Of a stretch of 64,000 bases of DNA, positions 7,665 to 14,988 are shown in pieces (the first letter of the stretch is position 1; each line of letters begins with the position of its first letter). Made by a program: the position numbers and the translations under genes. The DNA comes from Acidovorax sp. T1 (GTDB taxonomy: Bacteria; Pseudomonadota; Gammaproteobacteria; Burkholderiales; Burkholderiaceae_C), in contig NZ_CP021648.1 in NCBI RefSeq assembly GCF_002176815.1, positions 2,736,001-2,800,000 on the forward strand, in the 5' to 3' direction. Under the pieces are notes generated by a model. That model saw nothing but the letters and a program-made list of their open reading frames with translations, searched no databases and had not been told where the DNA came from.

Positions 7665-8966
7665 TCACCGCATCCAGAGGACCGGTGCCGTTACGATCTG
7701 CGGAAACACCACCAGCAGCGCCAGGATCAGCACGTAGGTGAACAGGAAAGGGTTGACGCCCTTGATGACGCTGTGCATCGAGATACGGCCCACGCCAGCC
7801 ACCACGTTGAGCACGGTGCCCACGGGAGGAGTGATGAGGCCGATGGCGCCGTTGAGCACGAACATCAGGCCGAAGTACACCGGGTCGATCCCCGCCTTGA
7901 CGGCGATGGGCAGCATCACCGGCGCGAAGATCAGGATGGTGGGCGTGAGGTCCAGCGCCGTGCCGATGAGCACGAGCACGATCATCATCACGGCCATCAG
8001 CAGGCGCGGATTCTCCACCAGCGGGCCGAGCCAGCCGGTCAGCACCGTGGGCAGGTCGGCCAGGGTGATCATGTAGCTGGCCACCTGGGCGCCGGCGCAC
8101 AGGAACATTACGATGGCCGTGGTCTTGGCGGCGCGCACCAGCACGCCGTAGATCTCGGGCACCCGCATCTCGCGGTGCACGAACAGGGCCACGGCCAGCG
8201 CATAGAAGGCGGCGACCACGGCGGCCTCGGTGGGCGTGAACACGCCCGACTTCATGCCGCCGATGATGATCAGCGGCATCAGCAGCGCCCAGAAGGCCTT
8301 GGCCGTGGCGCGCAGGCGCTCGCGCAGGGGCAGCGGTGCGCGGCTCGGCGGCAGGTCGATGCCGCGCAGCACCCAGCGCCACGCGAAGATCAGGCCCGCC
8401 CCCATCATCAGCCCCGGCACGATGCCCGAGACGAACAGTGCCGAGATCGAGGTATTGGTCGTCACGCCGTAGATCACGAAGGGCATGGACGGCGGGATGA
8501 TGGGCGCAATGATGCCGCCCGAAGCGATCAGCCCGGCCGAGGTGTTCATCGGGTAGCCCTGCTGGCGCATCATGGGCAGCAAGATGGTGGCCAGCGCCGC
8601 CGTGTCGGCCAGGGCCGAGCCGCTCATGCTGGCCATGAGCACGGCCGCACCGATGGCCACATAGCCCAGGCCACCGCGGATGTGGCCGACCCAGGCCTGC
8701 GCCATGTCGATGATGCGCCGGCTGATGCCGCCGGAGTTCATGAGCTCGCCGGCCAGGATGAAGAAGGGCACGGCAAGCAGCGGAAAGCTGTCCACCCCGG
8801 CCACCAGGTTCTGGGCCAGCAGCTGCGTGTCGAAGAAATCGAGCACCCAGGCCATGCCGGCACCGGTGAGCACCAGGGCCAGGCCCATGTTCATGCCCGT
8901 GCCCATGAACACCAGCATGCCCAGCGAAAAAACAATGAATGCCTGTGCTTCGGGATCCATGGCCAT
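7665..8966 (-). CDS. dctM: TRAP transporter large permease DctM
   Basis: The 433-residue membrane protein has about a dozen hydrophobic segments. Signature regions of the DctM ion-transporter superfamily are present, such as FPLLAVPFFILAGELMNSGG and GLITPPVGTVLNVVAGVG. With DctQ it forms the ion-coupled translocation unit. The start is the ATG at 8966, which shares its A with the dctQ stop (TGATG), a classic translational-coupling overlap, with GTGGAG just upstream. The substrate is inferred to be gluconate or another sugar acid from the adjacent kinase. Confidence 0.92.
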   Translation of the reverse strand: MAMDPEAQAFIVFSLGMLVFMGTGMNMGLALVLTGAGMAWVLDFFDTQLLAQNLVAGVDSFPLLAVPFFILAGELMNSGGISRRIIDMAQAWVGHIRGGLGYVAIGAAVLMASMSGSALADTAALATILLPMMRQQGYPMNTSAGLIASGGIIAPIIPPSMPFVIYGVTTNTSISALFVSGIVPGLMMGAGLIFAWRWVLRGIDLPPSRAPLPLRERLRATAKAFWALLMPLIIIGGMKSGVFTPTEAAVVAAFYALAVALFVHREMRVPEIYGVLVRAAKTTAIVMFLCAGAQVASYMITLADLPTVLTGWLGPLVENPRLLMAVMMIVLVLIGTALDLTPTILIFAPVMLPIAVKAGIDPVYFGLMFVLNGAIGLITPPVGTVLNVVAGVGRISMHSVIKGVNPFLFTYVLILALLVVFPQIVTAPVLWMR

Positions 8967-9496
8967 CACTCCACTTCCGCGCCGTGACCGAGGTCCAGCG
9001 GCACGCGTTGAATCAATTCGATCAATGCCATCACCGCGATGGCCGCCGCGCACAAAAGGGCGGGCAGCGGCAGCAGCGCCGCCGAGTAGCCAAGCACCAC
9101 CGAATGGCTGCCCAGGCCCACCACCACCTGCTGCCAGGCACCCCAGGCCAGCATCACGCAGGCGGCAATCACCAGCAGGCGGATGAGCGCGGTAAGCAGG
9201 CCGAAGGCCAGCGGCCGCCGCGCCAGCAGCCCGGCCAGGCTTGTGAAGGCCATGTGCTCGCCCGCGGGATAGGCCGCAGCGGCGCCGATGAACACCATCC
9301 AGACGAACAGCAGGCGCGACAGCTCCTCGCTGGCGGCGATGCCGCTGCCAAAGCCATAGCGCAGTACCACGTTGACGAAGACAGCCACGGCCATCACGCC
9401 CAGGCAGCTGGCCATCAGCACCTGGGCCACTTTTTCAAAACGACTGGGCACCTTGTGGCCAGGCCCGGGATCATTGAGGGAAGTGTCGGCACTCAT
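8966..9496 (-). CDS. dctQ: TRAP transporter small permease DctQ
   Basis: This 176-residue protein has four predicted transmembrane helices beginning near residue 19 (VAQVLMASCLGVMAVAVFV). It shows the DctQ-typical ASEELSRLLFVWMVFIGAA segment. It is the membrane scaffold of the TRAP permease together with DctM. The ATG at 9496 overlaps the gntK stop by four bases (ATGA), and its own stop overlaps the dctM start, so the three genes are almost certainly co-translated. Confidence in the family is high. Confidence 0.9.
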   Translation of the reverse strand: MSADTSLNDPGPGHKVPSRFEKVAQVLMASCLGVMAVAVFVNVVLRYGFGSGIAASEELSRLLFVWMVFIGAAAAYPAGEHMAFTSLAGLLARRPLAFGLLTALIRLLVIAACVMLAWGAWQQVVVGLGSHSVVLGYSAALLPLPALLCAAAIAVMALIELIQRVPLDLGHGAEVE

Positions 9497-10029
9497 GGGG
9501 TAACTTCCTGGTGGGCGAGCCAAGCGGACAGCTGGGCTTGCAATGCGGGGATGGGAAGGAGCGCATCCAGGCGCAGCACACCGGGCTCGCCCACGGGCGA
9601 CTCGAGCGTGGCGAACTGGCTGTCCACCAGCGTGGTGGAAAAGAAGTGGGTGTTCACCCGGGCCGCCACGCGCTCGCCGGCAGGAACCCGGTCGATCTCA
9701 AGAAAGGCGAAGCGTACGCCAGGGCAGGCGGCGCGCAGGCGGTCGCGATAAGCCTTCTTGAGGGCCGAACAGGTGAGCACGGCGCCTTGGGGATGGTTCT
9801 GCAGCAACAGGCCGAGCGCGGCCAGCCAGCCATCGCGGTCGGCGTCGGTCAAGGCAATGCCCTGGCTCATCTTCTCGCGGCTGGCGGCACTGTGGTGGTC
9901 GTCCCCTTCGATCAGGGGCAGGCCCTGGGCGTGGGCGACGGCGACGCCCAGGCTGGACTTGCCGCAGCCGGCCACGCCCATGACAACCAGAAAGACCGGT
10001 AACGACAGCGATAAGGGCAAAAAACTCAT
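9493..10029 (-). CDS. gntK: Gluconokinase
   Basis: The 178-residue kinase would phosphorylate gluconate to 6-phosphogluconate. It has a P-loop GVAGCGKSS near the N-terminus, then EGDDHHSAASREKMSQG and LTCSALKKAYRDRLR, all hallmarks of the GntK family. The ATG at 10029 is used; a TTG 18 bp upstream (10047) lies 4 nt after a GAGG and is an alternative start. A palindromic operator overlaps exactly this 5' region. It is first in the gntK-dctQ-dctM-dctP unit and divergent from the LacI-family gene, which gives a local gluconate uptake and phosphorylation cassette. Confidence 0.9.
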   Translation of the reverse strand: MSFLPLSLSLPVFLVVMGVAGCGKSSLGVAVAHAQGLPLIEGDDHHSAASREKMSQGIALTDADRDGWLAALGLLLQNHPQGAVLTCSALKKAYRDRLRAACPGVRFAFLEIDRVPAGERVAARVNTHFFSTTLVDSQFATLESPVGEPGVLRLDALLPIPALQAQLSAWLAHQEVTP

Positions 10030-10047
10030 ATTGGTAGCGCTATCCAA
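10030..10047. promoter_or_regulatory. LacI/GntR-type operator 1 at the gntK 5' end
   Basis: TTGGTAGCGCTATCCAA has the same half-site as the second operator at 10146 and differs from the ideal palindrome TTGGATAGCGCTATCCAA by one missing base. It sits at the start of gntK, where a bound repressor would block transcription. Confidence 0.6.
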
Positions 10048-10145
10048 GAAACCTCAAAAAAACATCCCGCTGGGATGGTGGACAAATTCAGGTGCCACAT
10101 GGAGGAAAGGCCACACAACTTCGCGTGCTGGCCTTGCCCTCGCTA

Positions 10146-10163
10146 TTGGACAGCGCTATCCTA
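10146..10163. promoter_or_regulatory. LacI/GntR-type operator 2 upstream of the regulator gene
   Basis: TTGGACAGCGCTATCCTA matches the ideal palindrome TTGGATAGCGCTATCCAA at 16 of 18 positions. It lies 36 bp before the regulator start and about 100 bp from operator 1. This suggests autoregulation and possible repressor looping between the two sites. Confidence 0.6.
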
Positions 10164-10198
10164 AATCCATCAGACCATAACCACCCAAGGGAAAACCC

Positions 10199-11224
10199 TT
10201 GCCCAGACCCGAACCCAAGCGCCGCTCCAGTGGCCGCGTCACGCTCAGCCATGTGGCAGAAACTGCCGGCGTGAGCCCCATCACCGCCTCGCGCGCGCTG
10301 CGCGGCGAGCGCGGGGTGGCCGACGAACTGGTGCAGCGCGTGAAGGCTGCCGTGGAGCAACTGGGTTATGTGCCCGACCCGGCTGCGCGCGCGCTGGCCT
10401 CGCAGCGCAGTGTGCAGGTGCCGGTGCTGGTGCCGCTGCTATCCAACGCGCTGTTCGTGGACGTCCTCGATGCCGTGCACCGCACCTTGTTCCCGCATGG
10501 CTACCAGGCCCTGATCGGCGTGACCCACTACGACCCCGATGAAGAGGAGCAGTTGCTGCGCACCTACCTGGCGCACCGCCCGGCTGGCCTGCTGGTCACA
10601 GGCTTCGACCGCACCGAATCCGCACGGCAGATGATTGCCGCCAGCGGTGTGCCCTGCGTGCACCTGATGGAGATGACTTCGGCGCCCGGCGTGTACTGCG
10701 TGGGCTTTTCGCAGCAGGACGCGGGCCACCGCATCACCGATCACCTGCTGCAGCGCGGCCGCCGCCGCGTGGCTTTTGTGGCGGCGCAACTGGACCCGCG
10801 CACCATGCAGCGCGCCGAGGGCTACCGCCGTTGCCTGAAAGAGGCAGGCCTGTATGACCCGCGCCTGGAACTGCTCAGCGCCCAGCCCTCCTCCATCCGC
10901 CTGGGGGCCGAGCTGTTCGAGCAGCTGCTGCGCACCCGGCCCGACGTGAACGCCATCTTCTTTTGCAACGACGACCTGGCGCAGGGCGGCCTGCTGGCGG
11001 CGCAGCGCCTGCGCATTGCCGTGCCGGGCCAGGTGGCTGTGGCGGGCTTCAACGACCTGGCGGGCAGCGACCAGATGCTGCCCACGCTGACCACCGTGCG
11101 CACACCGCGCGCGTCCATCGGCGAGGCCAGCGCGCGCATGCTGCTGGCGCTGATGCGCGGCGAGGCGCCCGAGCACAACTCGGTGAACCTGGGGTTCGAG
11201 CTGACGGTACGCGAGAGTACCTAG
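10199..11224 (+). CDS. gntR: LacI-family regulator of gluconate genes (GntR-like)
   Basis: The 341-residue repressor has an N-terminal LacI helix-turn-helix and hinge (about residues 13-60, VTLSHVAETAGVSPITASRAL, then AARALASQRS). A periplasmic-binding-protein-like effector domain follows (ADELVQRV, VAFVAAQLDPRTMQRAEGY, VAVAGFNDLAGSDQMLPTLTTV). The start appears to be TTG at 10199 with AAGGGA upstream; no in-frame ATG precedes the helix-turn-helix. It is divergent from gntK, with two matching palindromic operators between them. The effector is probably gluconate or 6-phosphogluconate. The symbol refers to the enterobacterial LacI-type GntR, not the GntR/FadR family. Confidence 0.85.
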   Translation: MPRPEPKRRSSGRVTLSHVAETAGVSPITASRALRGERGVADELVQRVKAAVEQLGYVPDPAARALASQRSVQVPVLVPLLSNALFVDVLDAVHRTLFPHGYQALIGVTHYDPDEEEQLLRTYLAHRPAGLLVTGFDRTESARQMIAASGVPCVHLMEMTSAPGVYCVGFSQQDAGHRITDHLLQRGRRRVAFVAAQLDPRTMQRAEGYRRCLKEAGLYDPRLELLSAQPSSIRLGAELFEQLLRTRPDVNAIFFCNDDLAQGGLLAAQRLRIAVPGQVAVAGFNDLAGSDQMLPTLTTVRTPRASIGEASARMLLALMRGEAPEHNSVNLGFELTVREST

Positions 11225-11245
11225 CGCCGGCCACCAACGACCCCG

Positions 11246-11428
11246 TCACGCAGGCGTCAGCATCGCATCGGGCGTGTCGTTGATCGTCGTGCAGCGCAGT
11301 TCGCGCCGCTCGGCGATGTCGAAGCGCCGGCCTCGGTGCAAGGTGCTGCGGTTGTCCCAGATCACCAGGTCTGCGGGCTGCCATTCGTGCACATAGACGC
11401 TCTTAACGCTGCACATCACCCGCGCCAC
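11246..11428 (-). pseudogene. Remnant of a TauD/TfdA-family dioxygenase
   Basis: Only the last 60 or so residues remain. They read WQPADLVIWDNRSTLHRG and then RRELRCTTIND, the C-terminal part of 2-oxoglutarate-dependent dioxygenases: the distal histidine of the iron site in LH-R and the arginine that binds 2-oxoglutarate. The N-terminal HxD motif and everything upstream are missing, replaced by a GC-rich repeat-like stretch at 11450-11525. It cannot be functional. The substrate of the ancestor cannot be told. Confidence 0.7.
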
Positions 11429-11444
11429 GATACCGGCGCGGCCT

Positions 11445-11532
11445 AAAGCCAGCGGCCGCCGTGCGAGGGCCGCCCCGCCGCACTGGCGGCGCCCCCCCGG
11501 GAGGGGAAGACGCGAAGCGGCTCAGGGGGGAT
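11445..11532. repeat. GC-rich repeat-like segment
   Basis: A very GC-rich stretch contains GCCGCACTGGCGGCGCCCCC and CGCGAAGCGGCTCAGGGGGG. It has local inverted symmetry and no open frame of convincing composition. It resembles intergenic low-complexity elements of Comamonadaceae and marks the truncation point of the dioxygenase remnant. Confidence 0.4.
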
Positions 11533-11537
11533 TGACC

Positions 11538-11978
11538 TCAGCGCCCGCCGCCGGTGATGTAGTGCTCCAGCTGCTCGATGATGAATTTCTGCTCGGAAAT
11601 GATGTCCTTGACCAGATCGCCGATAGAGATCAGCCCCATCAGCTTGCCGCCATCGACCACGGGCAGATGGCGCAGACGGTTTTCGGTCATGAGAGCCATG
11701 CACTCCTGGCTGGTCTGGGTGGGGCTTACATACATCACGTCGGCGGTCATGACATCGCTGACCAGCGTCACCGCCGAGGTGCGGCCCATCAGGGCAATCT
11801 TGCGGGCATAGTCGCGCTCGGTAAATATGCCCACGATGGCTTCGCCCTCCATCACCAGCAGGGCCCCGATGTGCTTGTCGGCCATGCGCTCCAGCGCATC
11901 CAGCACCGAACCTCCCGGTGCGATGGCATGGACGGTGTTGTCGTTCTTGGATTTGAGAATTTCAGCAACGGCAGTCAT
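11538..11978 (-). CDS. CBS-domain protein
   Basis: The 146-residue protein consists of two CBS motifs (about residues 8-65 and 74-130), with features such as IGALLVMEGEAIVGIFTERDY and RHLPVVDGGKLMGLISIGDL. Tandem CBS pairs bind adenosine nucleotides and act as energy or redox sensors; no effector domain is attached here. Single-module CBS proteins of this size are widespread in beta-proteobacteria with unknown partners. The ATG at 11978 is preceded by GAGG. No operon partner is visible. Confidence 0.85.
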   Translation of the reverse strand: MTAVAEILKSKNDNTVHAIAPGGSVLDALERMADKHIGALLVMEGEAIVGIFTERDYARKIALMGRTSAVTLVSDVMTADVMYVSPTQTSQECMALMTENRLRHLPVVDGGKLMGLISIGDLVKDIISEQKFIIEQLEHYITGGGR

Positions 11979-12118
11979 GAAGGGCCTCGATAAAAAATGG
12001 TGGGCGGACGTGAAAGAGTTTCAACGCATCCTGCCCTGCGCGCAACACCGGCATTGCCAAGGCCTGCGTTTGGCGGCATCTGGCAACACCGCATCGCCCC
12101 TTGGCGCCGCACATTAAT

Positions 12119-12182
12119 TTTTTGATCAAATTGGCTTCCAGCGCTTATCTACAAAGCGCCAAAAGCTATCAAAAACAGAGCA
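12119..12182 (+). repeat. Dispersed AGCGC palindromic repeat
   Basis: TTGGCTTCCAGCGCTTATC then AAAGCGCCAAAAGCTATCAAAA matches the consensus in forward orientation. It ends a few bases before the stop of the DUF937 gene. Confidence 0.75.
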
Positions 12183-12194
12183 ATCAACGACGCT

Positions 12195-12815
12195 TCAGCG
12201 CCGTCCACCCAGCAGGCTGCCGCCCATCTTGAGCAGGTCGCCCAGCCCCACCTGGCCGTCACCATCCTGGTCGAGCAGGCCGCCCAGCAAACCACCGCCC
12301 AGGCCGCCCTGCTGCTGCACCCGCGCCTGCTCCTGGCCCAGCACCTGGCCCAGGCCGCCGGCGTCCATGCCGCCAGAGCCCATGCGCTGCGCCAGAAACG
12401 ACATCACGATGGGTGCCAGCATCTGCAGCAACTGCCCGGCATTGGCACCCAGCCCCGTGGCCTGGCCCAAGCCGGCCTCGGCACGCTGCTGGTTGCCGCC
12501 AAAAATGTGGCCCAGAATGGCCGCGCCGTCAGGCGCGCCGCCGCCCGCACTGCCACCACCACCTAGCAGCGAACCCAGCAACCCGCCCAGATCGGGGCTG
12601 CCGCTGTGGTCGCGCTGCAAGGCGCCAAACAGGTCCATCGCGCCCTGGGGCTGGGCCGCATTGCGCCCCAGCGTGCCCAGCAGCAGCGGCAGGGCCGCGC
12701 TCACGGCGCCCTCGGTTTGCTCCGGGCTGGTGCCCAGTTGCTGGGCCATCTGCTGCAGCGGGGCGCCCTGAAGCTGGGCCATCAATTCGTCAACAAGGGA
12801 AGCGGGGGAGTTCAT
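12195..12815 (-). CDS. DUF937 (YidB-like) protein with a C-terminal EF-hand-like loop
   Basis: The 206-residue protein fits the DUF937/YidB family. It begins SLVDELMAQLQGAPLQQMAQ and QLGTSPEQTEGAVSAALPLLL, then has glycine-rich low-complexity segments (LGGLLGSLLGGGGSAGGG). Near the end LDQDGDGQVGLGDLL has the DxDGDGxV pattern of a calcium-binding EF-hand or dockerin loop. The function is unknown. The ATG at 12815 is chosen because AAAGGA lies 8 nt upstream; two nearer in-frame starts exist. No signal peptide is seen. Confidence 0.8.
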   Translation of the reverse strand: MNSPASLVDELMAQLQGAPLQQMAQQLGTSPEQTEGAVSAALPLLLGTLGRNAAQPQGAMDLFGALQRDHSGSPDLGGLLGSLLGGGGSAGGGAPDGAAILGHIFGGNQQRAEAGLGQATGLGANAGQLLQMLAPIVMSFLAQRMGSGGMDAGGLGQVLGQEQARVQQQGGLGGGLLGGLLDQDGDGQVGLGDLLKMGGSLLGGRR

Positions 12816-13176
12816 GACAGGCATCCTTTCAAAAAATGCACGGGCCACCGGGCCCGGCAGACATGGTAGGCGCAATAAGTGACATCGAACACCGCTGCGC
12901 CTCCTTGTCCGGCCAACAACCGAGCCCAGGACAAGGGATTAAACACCCTCTAAAATCAGGGTTAACCCTAGAGCCGCTGCAACAACCCACCCGGTTGTTG
13001 CAGGCAGTTGCACGCTGTGCGCGCCACACCTGCGCACTGTGCATGTCCATCGCCGCGTACCGCGCGGCGTTCACAGGCCTCCACCCATTCGAGCTTTCGC
13101 AGCCGTTGCGCTGCCCGCGTGCTGCACGCCAGCACCCGCGTTGCCGCGACCGCCGCGCCTTACAAGGATATGCACC
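12816..13176. other. Intergenic region with two strong palindromes upstream of the BASS gene
   Basis: No gene is seen in this 361-bp gap. AGGGTTAACCCT (12958-12969) is a perfect 12-bp palindrome. CTGCAACAACC (12977-12987) and GGTTGTTGCAG (12993-13003) form a perfect 11-bp stem with a 5-nt loop. Either may be an operator or a leader hairpin for the transporter gene that follows. Confidence 0.5.
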
Positions 13177-14136
13177 ATGCAGGCCATTGCCCGCCTCAGC
13201 CAGTTTGTTGGCAAAACGTTTGCCCTTTGGGTACTTGTGTTCGCCGTGCTGGCGTTTTATGCACCGGCCCAGTTCAAATGGCTCGGCCCCTACGTCGTGA
13301 CGCTGCTGGGCATCGTCATGTTCGGCATGGGGCTGACGCTCTCGAAGGACGATTTCAAGGAAGTCGCCAGGCGCCCCCTGGATGTGGCCATCGGCGTGCT
13401 GGGCCAGTTCATCATCATGCCGGGCCTGGCGTGGGGGCTTTCCAAGGTGCTGAACCTGCCGCCCGAAGTGGCCGTGGGCGTCATTCTGGTGGGCTGCTGC
13501 CCCGGCGGCACGGCGTCGAATGTGATGACTTTTCTGGCCCGCGGCGACGTGGCGCTGTCGGTGGCCATCACCTCGGTGACCACGCTGCTGGCGCCGGTGG
13601 TGACGCCCGCGCTCATCTACCTGCTGGCCAGCCAGTGGCTGGAGGTGAGTGCCTCGGCCATGTTCTGGTCCATCGTGCAGGTGGTGGTGGTGCCGATTGC
13701 CCTGGGCGTGGTGGCGCAGTCGCTGCTGCGCGACAAGGTCAAGGCGGCCGTTGCGGTGCTGCCGCTGGTGTCGGTGGCCGCCATCGTGGCCATTGTGGCG
13801 GCGGTGGTGGCGGGCAACCAGGCCCGCATCGCCACCAGCGGCCTGATGATCTTTGCCGTGGTGGTGCTGCACAACGGCCTGGGCCTGTTGCTGGGCTACT
13901 GGCTGGGCAAGCTGACGGGCATGGAGGTATCCAAGCGCAAGGCCTTGTCAATCGAGGTGGGCATGCAGAACTCGGGCCTGGGCGTGGCGCTGGCCACCGC
14001 CCATTTCTCGCCCCTGGCGGCCGTGCCCAGCGCGATATTCAGCGTGTGGCACAACATCTCGGGGCCGCTGGTGGCCACGCTGTTCCAGCGCTTTCGCAAC
14101 GAGGACGACACCAGCGCATCGAACAAGCCAGTCTGA
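13177..14136 (+). CDS. Bile acid:sodium symporter (BASS) family transporter
   Basis: The 319-residue membrane protein has about nine to ten hydrophobic segments. BASS signatures include [25 protein letters not shown] at residues 104-128 and [14 protein letters not shown] near residue 268, the two crossover regions that bind sodium. Bacterial relatives carry pantoate, pyruvate or other organic anions, and the substrate here is unknown. The ATG at 13177 has AAGGA at the right spacing. Longer in-frame extensions upstream are Pro/Arg-rich and unlikely. Two palindromes upstream may regulate it. Confidence 0.88.
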   Translation: MQAIARLSQFVGKTFALWVLVFAVLAFYAPAQFKWLGPYVVTLLGIVMFGMGLTLSKDDFKEVARRPLDVAIGVLGQFIIMPGLAWGLSKVLNLPPEVAVGVILVGCCPGGTASNVMTFLARGDVALSVAITSVTTLLAPVVTPALIYLLASQWLEVSASAMFWSIVQVVVVPIALGVVAQSLLRDKVKAAVAVLPLVSVAAIVAIVAAVVAGNQARIATSGLMIFAVVVLHNGLGLLLGYWLGKLTGMEVSKRKALSIEVGMQNSGLGVALATAHFSPLAAVPSAIFSVWHNISGPLVATLFQRFRNEDDTSASNKPV

Positions 14137-14156
14137 TGCCGACGCGGCCGGAAACC

Positions 14157-14221
14157 ACTATCAATTAGATAGCTTCTAGCGCTTTATCCATAAGCGCTAG
14201 AGCCATTTTTTACTTGAATTT
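14157..14221 (-). repeat. Dispersed AGCGC palindromic repeat
   Basis: AGATAGCTTCTAGCGCTTT then ATAAGCGCTAGAGCCATTTT is a near-perfect copy in reverse orientation. It lies between the convergent BASS and baeR-like genes, where it could also act as a terminator hairpin. Confidence 0.8.
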
Positions 14222-14257
14222 TGGCACCCCGGCCGGCATGGTCCTGCAGCGCGGCCG

Positions 14258-14932
14258 CTACAGTTCCAGCCGAAAGCCCACGCCATAGACGGCCCGGATG
14301 GGCTCGCAGCCCGGCGCCGCCTGCTCCAGCTTGCGGCGCAGGTTCTTGATGTGGGCGTCCACGGCGCGGTCGGTGACGGCGCGGCGGTCATCGTGCAGCT
14401 TGTTGAGCAGCACCTCGCGCGACAGCACCTGCCCCGGCACGGCCGCCAGCGACCGCAGCAGCCGGAACTCGACCGGCGTCAGCTCCAGCGCCACCCCATG
14501 AAAACTGGCCCGATAGGCCGCCGCGTCGATGTGCAGCGTGGATACCGCCCCCTTCTCGTCGGACGCCACGTCGGCCTGCGCACGCCGGCTGCGCCGCAGG
14601 ATGGCCTTGACCCGGGCCACGATCTCGCGGGGGCTGAAGGGGGTTTTGCAGATGTAGTCGTCCGCGCCACCCTCGAGACCGGCCAGGCGATCGGCCTCGT
14701 CGGCGCGGGCCGTGAGCATGATGATGGGCACATCGCTGAAGCCGCGCAGATCGCGGCACACCTGCAGGCCGTCGCGCCCCGGCAGCATCACGTCCAGCAG
14801 CACCAGATCGGGGTGGCGGGCCTGCACAAACGCAGCGACCTCGCGGCCATCGGCCAGCCAGTCGGCCCGGTGCCCGGCGGCGTGCAGATAGTCCATGAGC
14901 AGCGCCGCCATCTTGGGCTCGTCTTCCACCAC
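14258..14932 (-). CDS. baeR: OmpR-family response regulator (BaeR-like), 5' end abnormal
   Basis: The receiver (LVLLDVMLPGRDG) and winged-helix domain (LTPVEFRLLRSLA, VYGVGFRLEL) are those of BaeR-like regulators of RND pumps. Two oddities are seen. First, the only usable in-frame start is GTG at 14932, giving MVEDEPKM and losing part of the first beta strand. An ATG directly after the kinase stop (14988) is out of frame by one base, and a 12-bp tandem duplication lies between. Second, the conserved K-P pair of the receiver is split as CKTPFSP. The gene may be partly impaired, or a base error may exist here. Confidence 0.75.
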   Translation of the reverse strand: MVEDEPKMAALLMDYLHAAGHRADWLADGREVAAFVQARHPDLVLLDVMLPGRDGLQVCRDLRGFSDVPIIMLTARADEADRLAGLEGGADDYICKTPFSPREIVARVKAILRRSRRAQADVASDEKGAVSTLHIDAAAYRASFHGVALELTPVEFRLLRSLAAVPGQVLSREVLLNKLHDDRRAVTDRAVDAHIKNLRRKLEQAAPGCEPIRAVYGVGFRLEL

Positions 14933-14935
14933 CAG

Positions 14936-14959
14936 GATATGGGCGGGGATATGGGCGGG
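14936..14959. repeat. 12-bp tandem duplication at the baeR start
   Basis: GATATGGGCGGG is repeated exactly twice head to tail on the plus strand, immediately upstream of the GTG start of the response regulator. Confidence 0.85.
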
Positions 14960-14988
14960 CTATGGCAGGCCGCTGGCAAGGGACGCAT

